Shown here one piece after another: positions 12,061-24,517 of a stretch of 64,000 nt of DNA. This DNA is from Gordius sp. MW1 (taxonomy: Eukaryota; Nematomorpha; Gordioida; Gordea; Gordiidae). The stretch is from positions 12,338,168-12,402,167 of the forward strand of contig OZ038531.1 of assembly GCA_964036665.1 (NCBI GenBank). The letters run 5' to 3'. The notes below the pieces were generated by a model. It had not been told where the DNA came from and did no database searches. It worked only from the letters and a program-made list of their open reading frames with translations. The stretch's first letter is position 1. Each line of letters begins with the position of its first letter. The position numbers and the translations under genes are program-made.

Positions 12061-14480
12061 AAAGGTGTCGTTTTCAGACATGGTTTCTATGATCCCAAGT
12101 AAAATTTTATCAGAATCTGAAAACTATTACTTTGAAATCATAATCGCATAGAGCAGTTTTCAAAAATTAAGCACTCACGATGCGATACAACAAACTAATC
12201 GCAACAATAAAACGTTGTCTTTTGTCAAAATGATAGTTCTCGCAGCTTAAAACCTCTTTTCAGAAGTCAATCGAGGATAATAGGATTCTCAAATTGGCTT
12301 ACTTTTATATATTTTTTCATGCTCTTTCACATAGAATCAAAAAAAATAAATATTTTTACCTCAAAATTTTTCACATATTTTTCTTTCAACCGTATGCATC
12401 CGATGAAAGTTGTCGTTTTCAGACGTGGTTTTGATGATAAAAAGTAAAAATTTATCAGAATCAGAAAACTATTACTTTGAAATCATAATCGCATATAGCA
12501 GTTTTCAAAAATTAAGCACTCACGTTGCGATACAACAAACTAATCGCAACAATAAAACGTTGTCTTTTGTCAAAATGATAGTTCTCGCAGCTTAAAACCT
12601 CTTTTCGGAAGTAAATCGAGGATAATAGGATTCTCAAATTGGCTTACTTTTATATATTTTTTTATGCTCTTTTACATAGAATCGAAAAAAATAAATATTT
12701 TACCTCTAAATTTTTCACATATTTTTCTTTGAACCGTATTCATCCGATGAAAGTTGTCGTTTTCAGACGTGGTTTCCATGATAAAAAGGAAAAATTTATC
12801 AGAATCAGAAAACTATTACTTTGAAATCATAATCGCATAGGGCAGTTTTTAAAAATTAAGCACTCACGTTGCGATACAACAAACTAATCGCAACAATAAA
12901 ACGTTGTCTTTTGTCAAAATGATAGTTCTCGCAGCTTAAAACCTCTTTTCGGAAGTAAATCGAGGATAATAGGATTCTCAAATTGGCTTACTTTTATATA
13001 TTTTTTCATGCTCTTTCACATAGAATCGAAAAAAATAAATATTTTTACCTCAAAATTTTTCACATTTTTTCTTTCAACCGTATGCATCCGATGAAAGTTT
13101 TCGTTTTCAGACGTGGTTTCGATGATAAAAAGTAAAAATTTATCAGAATCAGAAAACTATTACTTTAAAATCATGATCGCATAGTGCATTTTTGAAAAAT
13201 TAAGCACTCACGTTGCGATACAACAAACTAATCGCAACAATAAAACGTTGTCTTTTGTCAAAATAATAGTTCTCGCAGCTTAAAACCTCTTTTCGGAAGT
13301 AAATCGAGGATAATAGGATTCTCAAATTGGCTTACTTTTATATATTTTTTCATGCTTTTTACATAAAATCGAAAAAAATAAATATTTTTACCTCAGAATT
13401 TTTCAAATATTTTTCTTTCTACCGTATGCATCCGACGAAAGGTGTCGTTTTCAGACATGGTTTCTATGATCCCAAGTAAAAATTTATCAGAATCTGAAAA
13501 CTATTACTTTGAAATCATGATCACATAATGCATTTTTGAAAAATTAAGCGCTCACGTTGCGATACAACAAACTAATCGCAACAATAAAACGTTGTCTTTT
13601 GTCAAAATGATAGTTCTCGCAGCTTAAAACCTCTTTTCGGAAGTAAATCGAGGATAATAGGATTCTCAAATTGGCTTACTTTTATATATTTTTTCATGCT
13701 CTTTTACATAAAATCGAAAAAAATAAATATTTTTACCTCAGAATTTTTCAAATATTTTTCTTTCTACCGTATGCATCCGACGAAAGTTGTCGTTTTCAGA
13801 CGTGGTTTCCATGATAAAAAGTAAAAATTTATCAGAATCAGAAAACTATTACTTTGAAATCATAATCGCATAAAGCAGTTTTCAAAAATTAAGCACTCAC
13901 GTTGCGATTCAACAAACTAATCGCAACATAAAACGTTGTCTTTTGTCAAAATGATAGTTCTCGCAGCTTAAAACCTCTTTTCAGAAGTCAATCGAGGATA
14001 ATAGGATTCTCAAATTGGCTTACTTTTATATATTTTTTTATGCTCTTTCACATAGAATCGAAAAAAATAAATATTTTTACCTCAAATTTTTCACATATTT
14101 TTCTTTGAACCGTATTCATCCGATGAAAGTTGTCGTTTTCAGACGTGGTTTCCATGATAAAAAGTAAAAATTTATCAGAATCAGAAAACTATTACTTTGA
14201 AATCATAATCGCATAATGCATTTTTGAAAAATTAAGCACTCACGTTGCGATACAACAAACTAATCGCAACAATAAAACGTTGTCTTTTGTCAAAATGATA
14301 GTTCTCGCAGCTTAAAACCTCTTTTCGGAAGTAAATCGAGGATAATAGGATTCTCAAATTGGCTTACTTTTATATATTTTTTCATGCTCTTTCACATAGA
14401 ATCAAAAAAAATAAATATTTTTACCTCAAATTTTTCACATATTTTTCTTTGAACCGTATTCATCCGATGAAAGTTGTCGT
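9835..14480 (+). repeat. Segmental copy 2 of the ~4.65 kb satellite A block
   Basis: Partner of 540-5,190. It shares the rare AAGTAAAATTTTATC and AAAAAGGAAAAATTT monomers in the same order and spacing. Small differences between the copies (for example CATGATCAAAAGT at 11,743, GCTTTTTACATAAAATC near 13,354, AAGTTTTCGTTTTC near 13,096) show they have diverged slightly since duplication. Confidence 0.75.
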
Positions 14481-16259
14481 TTTCAGACGTGGTTTCGATG
14501 ATAAAAAGTAAAAATTTATCAGAATCAGAAAACTATTACTTTAAAATCATGATCGCATAGTGCATTTTTGAAAAATTAAGCACTCACGTTGCGATACAAC
14601 AAACTAATCGCAACAATAAAACGTTGTCTTTTGTCAAAATGATAGTTCTCGCAGCTTAAAACCTCTTTTCGGAAGTAAATCGAGGATAATAGGATTCTCA
14701 AATTGGCTTACTTTTATATATTTTTTCATGCTCTTTTACATAAAATCGAAAAAAATAAATATTTTTACCTCAGAATTTTTCAAATATTTTTCTTTCTACC
14801 GTATGCATCCGACGAAAGGTGTCGTTTTCAGACATGGTTTCTATGATCCCAAGTAAAAATTTATCAGAATCTGAAAACTATTACTTTGAAATCATAATCG
14901 CATAGAGCAGTTTTCAAAAATTAAGCACTCACGTTGCGATACAACAAACTAATCGCAACAATAAAACGTTGTCTTTTGTCAAAATGATAGTTCTCGCAGC
15001 TTAAAACCTCTTTTCAGAAGTCAATCGAGGATAATAGGATTCTAAAATTGGCTTACTTTTATATATTTTTTTATGCTCTTTCACATAGAATCGAAAAAAA
15101 TAAATATTTTTACCTCAAATTTTTCACATATTTTTCTTTGAACCGTATTCATCCGATGAAAGTTGTCGTTTTCAGACGTGGTTTCCATGATAAAAAGTAA
15201 AAATTTATCAGAATCAGAAAACTATTACTTTGAAATCATAATCGCATAGAGCAGTTTTCAAAAATTAAGCACTCACGTTGCGATACAACAAACTAATCGC
15301 AACAATAAAACGTTGTCTTTTGTCAAAATGATAGTTCTCGCAGCTTAAATCCTCTTTTCGGAAGTAAATCGAGGATAATAGGATTCTCAAATTGGCTTAC
15401 TTTTATATATTTTTTCATGCTCTTTTACATAAAATCGAAAAAAATAAATATTTTTACCTCAGAATTTTTCAAATATTTTTCTTTCTACCGTATGCATCCG
15501 ACGAAAGGTGTCGTTTTCAGACATGGTTTCTATGATCCCAAGTAAAAATTTATCAGAATCTGAAAACTATTACTTTGAAATCATGATCACATAATGCATT
15601 TTTGAAAAATTAAGCACTCACGTTGCGATACAACAAACTAATCGCAACAATAAAACGTTGTCTTTTGTCAAAATGATAGTTCTCGCAGCTTAAAACCTCT
15701 TTGCGGAAGTCAATCGAGGATAATAGGATTCTCAAATTGGCTTACTTTTATATATTTTTTTATGCTCTTTCACATAGAATCGAAAAAAATAAATATTTTA
15801 CCTCTAAATTTTTTACACATTTTTCTTTGAACCGTATTCATCCGATGAAAGTTGTCGTTTTCAGACGTGGTTTCCATGATAAAAAGTAAAAATTTATCAG
15901 AATCAGAAAACTATTACTTTGAAATCATAATCGCATAAAGCAGTTTTCAAAAATTAAGCACTCACGTTGCGATACAACAAACTAATCGCAACTATAAAAC
16001 GTTGTCTTTTGTCAAAATGATAGTTCTTGTAGCTTAAAACCTCTTTTCGGAAGTCAATCGAGGATAATAGGATTCTCAAATTGGCTTACTTTTATATATT
16101 TTTTTATGCTCTTTCACATAGAATCGAAAAAAATAAATATTTTACCTCTAAATTTTTTACATATTTTTCTTTGAACCGTATTCCTCCGATGAAAGTTGTC
16201 GTTTTCAGACGTGGTTTCCATGATAAAAAGTAAAAATTTATCAGAATCAGAAAACTATT
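14480..16259 (+). repeat. Satellite A, irregular monomers between two HOR regions
   Basis: About five monomers of mixed variant type that belong to neither the 4-mer nor the 12-mer unit. Distinctive states are CTTTGCGGAAGTCAATC near 15,700, a Y-shaped mix of TTTACCTCTAAATTTT spacers and GTTCTTGTAGC near 16,025. Nothing other than satellite sequence is present. Confidence 0.8.
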
Positions 16260-19200
16260 ACTTTGAAATCATAATCGCATAAAGCAGTTTTCAAAAATTA
16301 AGCACTCACGTTGCGATTCAACAAACTAATCGCAACATAAAACGTTGTCTTTAGTCAAAATGATAGTTCTCTCAGCTTAAAACCTCTTTTCAGAAGTCAA
16401 TCGAGGATAATAGGATTCTCAAATTGGCTTACTTTTATATATTTTTTTATGCTCGAAAAAAATAAATATTTTTACCTCAAATTTTTCACATATTTTTCTT
16501 TGAACCGTATTCATCCGATGATTGTCGTTTTCAGACGTGGTTTCTATGATCCCAAGTAAAAATTTGTCAGAATCTAAAAACTATTACTTTGAAATCATAA
16601 TCGCATAGAGCAGTTTTCAAAAATTAAGCACTCACGTTGCGATACAACAAACTAATCGCAACATTAAAACGTTGTCTTTTGTCAAAATGAATAGTTCTGG
16701 CAGCTTAAAACCTCTTTTCGGAAGTAAATCGAGGATAATAGGATTCTCAAATTGGCTTACTTTTATATATTTTTTCATGCTCTTTCACATAGAATCGAAA
16801 AAAATAAATATTTTTACCTCAAAATTTTTCACATATTTTTCTTTCAACCGCATGCATCCGATGAAAGTTGTCGTTTTCAGACGTGGTTTCGATGATAAGA
16901 AGTAAAAATTTATCAGAATCAGAAAACTATTACTTTAAAATCATGATCGCATAGTGCATTTTTGAAAAATTAAGTACTCACGTTGCGATATAACAAACTA
17001 ATCGCAACATTAAAACGTTGTCTTTTGACAAAATGAATAGTTCTGGCAGCCTAAAACCTCTTTTCGGAAGTAAATCGAGGATAATAGGATTCTCAAATTG
17101 GCTTACTTTTATATATTTTTTCATGCTCTTTCACATAGAATCGAAAAAAAAAAATATTTTTACCTCAAAATTTTTCACATATTTTTCTTTCAACCGCATG
17201 CATCCGATGAAAGTTGTCGTTTTCAGACGTGGTTTCGATGATAAGAAGTAAAAATTTATCAGAATCAGAAAACTATTACTTTAAAATCATGATCGCATAG
17301 TGCATTTTTGAAAAATTAAGTACTCACGTTGCGATACAACAAACTAATCGCAACATTAAAACGTTGTCTTTTGACAAAATGAATAGTTCTGGCAGCCTAA
17401 AACCTCTTTTCGGAAGTAAATCGAGGATAATAGGATTCTCAAATTGGCTTACTTTTATATATTTTTTCATGCTCTTTCACATAGAATCGAAAAAAAAAAA
17501 TATTTTTACCTCAAAATTTTTCACATATTTTTCTTTCAACCGCATGCATCCGATGAAAGTTGTCGTTTTCAGACGTGGTTTCGATGATAAGAAGTAAAAA
17601 TTTATCAGAATCAGAAAACTATTACTTTAAAATCATGATCGCATAGTGCATTTTTGAAAAATTAAGTACTCACGTTGCGATACAACAAACTAATCGCAAC
17701 AAAAAAACGTTGTCTTTTGTCAAAATGATATTTCTCGCAGCTTAAAACCTCTTTTCGGAAGTAAATCGAGGATAATAGGATTCTCAAATTGGCTTACTTT
17801 TATATATTTTTTCATGCTCTTTCACATAGAATCGAAAAAAATAAATATTTTTACCTCAAAATTTTTCACATTTTTTCTTTCAACCGTATGCATCCGATGA
17901 AAGTTGTCGTTTTCAGACGTGGTTTCTATGATCCCAAGTAAAAATTTATTAGAATCTGAAAACTATTACTTTGAAATCATGATCGCATAGAGCCATTTTC
18001 AAAAATTAAGCACTCACGTTGCGATTCAACAAACTAATCGCAACATAAAACGTTGTCTTTTGTCAAAATGATAGTTCTCGCAGCTTAAAACCTCTTTTCA
18101 GAAGTCAATCGAGGATAATAGGATTCTCAAATTGGCTTACTTTTATATATTTTTTTATGCTCTTTCACATAGAATCGAAAAAAATAAATATTTTTACCAC
18201 AAATTTTTCACATATTTTTCTTTGAACCGTATTCATCCGATGAAAGTTGTCGTTTTCAGACGTGGTTTCTATAATCCCAAGTAAAAATTTGTCAGAATCT
18301 AAAAACTATTACTTTGAAATCATAATCGCATAGAGCAGTTTTCAAAAATTAAGCACTCACGTTGCGATATAACAAACTAATCGCAACATTAAAACGTTGT
18401 CTTTTGACAAAATGAATAGTTCTGGCAGCCTAAAACCTCTTTTCGAAAGTAAATCGAGGATAATAGGATTCTCAAATTGGCTTACTTTTATATATTTTTT
18501 CATGCTCTTTCACATAGAATCGAAAAAAAAAAATATTTTTACCTCAAAATTTTTCACATATTTTTCTTTCAACCGCATGCATCCGATGAAAGTTGTCGTT
18601 TTCAGACGTGGTTTCGATGATAAGAAGTAAAAATTTATCAGAATCAGAAAACTATTACTTTAAAATCATGATCGCATAGTGCATTTTTGAAAAATTAAGT
18701 ACTCACGTTGCGATACAACAAACTAATCGCAACAAAAAAACGTTGTCTTTTGTCAAAATGATATTTCTCGCAGCTTAAAACCTCTTTTCGGAAGTAAATC
18801 GAGGATAATAGGATTCTCAAATTGGCTTACTTTTATATATTTTTTCATGCTCTTTCACATAGAATCGAAAAAAATAAATATTTTTACCTCAAAATTTTTC
18901 ACATTTTTTCTTTCAACCGTATGCATCCGATGAAAGTTGTCGTTTTCAGACGTGGTTTCGATGATAAAAAGTAAAAATTTATCAGAATCAGAAAACTATT
19001 ACTTAAAAATCATGATCGCATAGTGCATTTTTGAAAAATTAAGCACTCACGTTGCGATACAACAAACTAATCGCAACAATAAAACGTTGTCTTTTGTCAA
19101 AATGATAGTTCTCGCAGCTTAAAACCTCTTTTCAGAAGTCAATCGAGGATAATAGGATTCTCAAATTGGCTTACTTTTATATATTTTTTTATGCTCTTTC

Positions 19201-20377
19201 ACATAGAATCGAAAAAAATAAATATTTTTACCACAAATTTTTCACATATTTTTCTTTAAACCGTATTCATCCGATGAAAGTTGTCGTTTTCAGACGTGGT
19301 TTCTATAATCCCAAGTAAAAATTTGTCAGAATCTAAAAACTATTACTTTGAAATCATAATCGCATAGAGCAGTTTTCAAAAATTAAGCACTCACGTTGCG
19401 ATATAACAAACTAATCGCAACATTAAAACGTTGTCTTTTGACAAAATGAATAGTTCTGGCAGATTAAAACCTCTTTGCGGAAGTCAATCGAGGATAATAG
19501 GATTCTCAAATTGGCTTACTTTTATATATTTTTTTACGCTCTTTCACATAGAATCGAAAAAAATAAATTTTTTTACCTCAAAATTTTTCACATATTTTTC
19601 TTTGAACCGTATTCATCCGATGAAAGTTGTCGTTTTCAGACGTGGTTTCTATGATCCCAAGTAAAAATTTATCAGAATCTGAAAACTATTACTTTGAAAT
19701 CATGATCGCATAGAGCCATTTTCAAAAATTAAGCACTCACGTTGCGATACAACAAACTAATCGCAACTATAAAACGTTGTCTTTTGTCAAAATGATAGTT
19801 CTTGTAGCTTAAAACCTCTTCTCGGAAGTCAATCGAGGATAATAGGATTCTCAAATTGGCTTACTTTTATATATTTTTTTATGCTCTTTCACATAGAATC
19901 GAAAAAAATAAATATTTTACCTCTAAATTTTTTACATATTTTTCTTTGAACCGTATTCATCCGATGAAAGTTGTCGTTTTTAGACTTGGTTTCCATGATA
20001 AAAAGTAAAAATTTATCAGAATCAGAAAACTATTACTTTGAAATCATAATCGCATAAAGCAGTTTTCAAAAATTAAGCACTCACGTTGCGATTCAACAAA
20101 CTAATCGCAACATAAAACGTTGTCTTTTGTCAAAATGATAGTTCTCGCAGCTTAAAACCTCTTTTCATAAGTCAATCGAGGATAATAGGATTCTCAAATT
20201 GGCTTACTTTTATATATTTTTTTATGCTCTTTCACATAGAATCGAAAAAAATAAATATTTTTACCACAAATTTTTCACATATTTTTCTTTGAACCGTATT
20301 CATCCGATGAAAGTTGTCGTTTTCAGACGTGGTTTCTATGATCCCAAGTAAAAATTTGTCAGAATCTAAAAACTATT
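16260..20377 (+). repeat. 12-mer satellite A unit, tandem copy 1 (4,118 bp)
   Basis: A block of 12 monomers repeated immediately downstream with an exact offset of 4,118 bp. Shared private markers include TTAGTCAAAATGATAG at 16,350 and 20,468, a 14-bp deletion giving ATGCTCGAAAAA at 16,454 and 20,572, ATGATTGTCG near 16,518 and 20,636, and three successive AATGAATAGTTCTGGC monomers. Comparing the copies by eye I found only isolated differences (for example CTTTTCGAAAGTAA near 18,442 against CTTTTCGGAAGTAA, and CTTTAAACCG near 19,254 against CTTTGAACCG). The left edge of the match is near 16,250. Confidence 0.93.
16454..16455 (+). repeat. 14-bp deletion allele in satellite A (copy also at 20,572/20,573)
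   Basis: TTTTATGCTC is followed directly by GAAAAAAATAAAT, lacking the usual TTTCACATAGAATC. The same join is present 4,118 bp downstream, which ties it to the 12-mer duplication. The same monomer also carries a 3-bp contraction in CCGATGATTGTCG. Confidence 0.93.
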
Positions 20378-23300
20378 ACTTTGAAATCATAATCGCATAA
20401 AGCAGTTTTCAAAAATTAAGCACTCACGTTGCGATTCAACAAACTAATCGCAACATAAAACGTTGTCTTTAGTCAAAATGATAGTTCTCTCAGCTTAAAA
20501 CCTCTTTTCAGAAGTCAATCGAGGATAATAGGATTCTCAAATTGGCTTACTTTTATATATTTTTTTATGCTCGAAAAAAATAAATATTTTTACCTCAAAT
20601 TTTTCACATATTTTTCTTTGAACCGTATTCATCCGATGATTGTCGTTTTCAGACGTGGTTTCTATGATCCCAAGTAAAAATTTGTCAGAATCTAAAAACT
20701 ATTACTTTGAAATCATAATCGCATAGAGCAGTTTTCAAAAATTAAGCACTCACGTTGCGATACAACAAACTAATCGCAACATTAAAACGTTGTCTTTTGT
20801 CAAAATGAATAGTTCTGGCAGCTTAAAACCTCTTTTCGGAAGTAAATCGAGGATAATAGGATTCTCAAATTGGCTTACTTTTATATATTTTTTCATGCTC
20901 TTTCACATAGAATCGAAAAAAATAAATATTTTTACCTCAAAATTTTTCACATATTTTTCTTTCAACCGCATGCATCCGATGAAAGTTGTCGTTTTCAGAC
21001 GTGGTTTCGATGATAAGAAGTAAAAATTTATCAGAATCAGAAAACTATTACTTTAAAATCATGATCGCATAGTGCATTTTTGAAAAATTAAGTACTCACG
21101 TTGCGATATAACAAACTAATCGCAACATTAAAACGTTGTCTTTTGACAAAATGAATAGTTCTGGCAGCCTAAAACCTCTTTTCGGAAGTAAATCGAGGAT
21201 AATAGGATTCTCAAATTGGCTTACTTTTATATATTTTTTCATGCTCTTTCACATAGAATCGAAAAAAAAAAATATTTTTACCTCAAAATTTTTCACATAT
21301 TTTTCTTTCAACCGCATGCATCCGATGAAAGTTGTCGTTTTCAGACGTGGTTTCGATGATAAGAAGTAAAAATTTATCAGAATCAGAAAACTATTACTTT
21401 AAAATCATGATCGCATAGTGCATTTTTGAAAAATTAAGTACTCACGTTGCGATACAACAAACTAATCGCAACATTAAAACGTTGTCTTTTGACAAAATGA
21501 ATAGTTCTGGCAGCCTAAAACCTCTTTTCGGAAGTAAATCGAGGATAATAGGATTCTCAAATTGGCTTACTTTTATATATTTTTTCATGCTCTTTCACAT
21601 AGAATCGAAAAAAAAAAATATTTTTACCTCAAAATTTTTCACATATTTTTCTTTCAACCGCATGCATCCGATGAAAGTTGTCGTTTTCAGACGTGGTTTC
21701 GATGATAAGAAGTAAAAATTTATCAGAATCAGAAAACTATTACTTTAAAATCATGATCGCATAGTGCATTTTTGAAAAATTAAGTACTCACGTTGCGATA
21801 CAACAAACTAATCGCAACAAAAAAACGTTGTCTTTTGTCAAAATGATATTTCTCGCAGCTTAAAACCTCTTTTCGGAAGTAAATCGAGGATAATAGGATT
21901 CTCAAATTGGCTTACTTTTATATATTTTTTCATGCTCTTTCACATAGAATCGAAAAAAATAAATATTTTTACCTCAAAATTTTTCACATTTTTTCTTTCA
22001 ACCGTATGCATCCGATGAAAGTTGTCGTTTTCAGACGTGGTTTCTATGATCCCAAGTAAAAATTTATTAGAATCTGAAAACTATTACTTTGAAATCATGA
22101 TCGCATAGAGCCATTTTCAAAAATTAAGCACTCACGTTGCGATTCAACAAACTAATCGCAACATAAAACGTTGTCTTTTGTCAAAATGATAGTTCTCGCA
22201 GCTTAAAACCTCTTTTCAGAAGTCAATCGAGGATAATAGGATTCTCAAATTGGCTTACTTTTATATATTTTTTTATGCTCTTTCACATAGAATCGAAAAA
22301 AATAAATATTTTTACCACAAATTTTTCACATATTTTTCTTTGAACCGTATTCATCCGATGAAAGTTGTCGTTTTCAGACGTGGTTTCTATAATCCCAAGT
22401 AAAAATTTGTCAGAATCTAAAAACTATTACTTTGAAATCATAATCGCATAGAGCAGTTTTCAAAAATTAAGCACTCACGTTGCGATATAACAAACTAATC
22501 GCAACATTAAAACGTTGTCTTTTGACAAAATGAATAGTTCTGGCAGCCTAAAACCTCTTTTCGGAAGTAAATCGAGGATAATAGGATTCTCAAATTGGCT
22601 TACTTTTATATATTTTTTCATGCTCTTTCACATAGAATCGAAAAAAAAAAATATTTTTACCTCAAAATTTTTCACATATTTTTCTTTCAACCGCATGCAT
22701 CCGATGAAAGTTGTCGTTTTCAGACGTGGTTTCGATGATAAGAAGTAAAAATTTATCAGAATCAGAAAACTATTACTTTAAAATCATGATCGCATAGTGC
22801 ATTTTTGAAAAATTAAGTACTCACGTTGCGATACAACAAACTAATCGCAACAAAAAAACGTTGTCTTTTGTCAAAATGATATTTCTCGCAGCTTAAAACC
22901 TCTTTTCGGAAGTAAATCGAGGATAATAGGATTCTCAAATTGGCTTACTTTTATATATTTTTTCATGCTCTTTCACATAGAATCGAAAAAAATAAATATT
23001 TTTACCTCAAAATTTTTCACATTTTTTCTTTCAACCGTATGCATCCGATGAAAGTTGTCGTTTTCAGACGTGGTTTCGATGATAAAAAGTAAAAATTTAT
23101 CAGAATCAGAAAACTATTACTTAAAAATCATGATCGCATAGTGCATTTTTGAAAAATTAAGCACTCACGTTGCGATACAACAAACTAATCGCAACAATAA
23201 AACGTTGTCTTTTGTCAAAATGATAGTTCTCGCAGCTTAAAACCTCTTTTCAGAAGTCAATCGAGGATAATAGGATTCTCAAATTGGCTTACTTTTATAT

Positions 23301-24495
23301 ATTTTTTTATGCTCTTTCACATAGAATCGAAAAAAATAAATATTTTTACCACAAATTTTTCACATATTTTTCTTTGAACCGTATTCATCCGATGAAAGTT
23401 GTCGTTTTCAGACGTGGTTTCTATAATCCCAAGTAAAAATTTGTCAGAATCTAAAAACTATTACTTTGAAATCATAATCGCATAGAGCAGTTTTCAAAAA
23501 TTAAGCACTCACGTTGCGATATAACAAACTAATCGCAACATTAAAACGTTGTCTTTTGACAAAATGAATAGTTCTGGCAGATTAAAACCTCTTTGCGGAA
23601 GTCAATCGAGGATAATAGGATTCTCAAATTGGCTTACTTTTATATATTTTTTTACGCTCTTTCACATAGAATCGAAAAAAATAAATTTTTTTACCTCAAA
23701 ATTTTTCACATATTTTTCTTTGAACCGTATTCATCCGATGAAAGTTGTCGTTTTCAGACGTGGTTTCTATGATCCCAAGTAAAAATTTATCAGAATCTGA
23801 AAACTATTACTTTGAAATCATGATCGCATAGAGCCATTTTCAAAAATTAAGCACTCACGTTGCGATACAACAAACTAATCGCAACTATAAAACGTTGTCT
23901 TTTGTCAAAATGATAGTTCTTGTAGCTTAAAACCTCTTCTCGGAAGTCAATCGAGGATAATAGGATTCTCAAATTGGCTTACTTTTATATATTTTTTTAT
24001 GCTCTTTCACATAGAATCGAAAAAAATAAATATTTTACCTCTAAATTTTTTACATATTTTTCTTTGAACCGTATTCATCCGATGAAAGTTGTCGTTTTTA
24101 GACTTGGTTTCCATGATAAAAAGTAAAAATTTATCAGAATCAGAAAACTATTACTTTGAAATCATAATCGCATAAAGCAGTTTTCAAAAATTAAGCACTC
24201 ACGTTGCGATTCAACAAACTAATCGCAACATAAAACGTTGTCTTTTGTCAAAATGATAGTTCTCGCAGCTTAAAACCTCTTTTCATAAGTCAATCGAGGA
24301 TAATAGGATTCTCAAATTGGCTTACTTTTATATATTTTTTTATGCTCTTTCACATAGAATCGAAAAAAATAAATATTTTTACCACAAATTTTTCACATAT
24401 TTTTCTTTGAACCGTATTCATCCGATGAAAGTTGTCGTTTTCAGACGTGGTTTCTATGATCCCAAGTAAAAATTTGTCAGAATCTAAAAACTATT
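20378..24495 (+). repeat. 12-mer satellite A unit, tandem copy 2 (4,118 bp)
   Basis: Second copy of the 12-monomer unit, with every anchor displaced by 4,118 bp from copy 1. The match to copy 1 runs to 24,517, where GCATAG replaces GCATAA. The start of copy 2 can lie anywhere in 20,368-20,399, because the ~31-bp tract AAAACTATTACTTT...AATCGCATA is the same at both unit ends. This is the footprint expected of unequal crossing-over inside a short identical tract. Confidence 0.93.
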
Positions 24496-24517
24496 ACTTT
24501 GAAATCATAATCGCATA

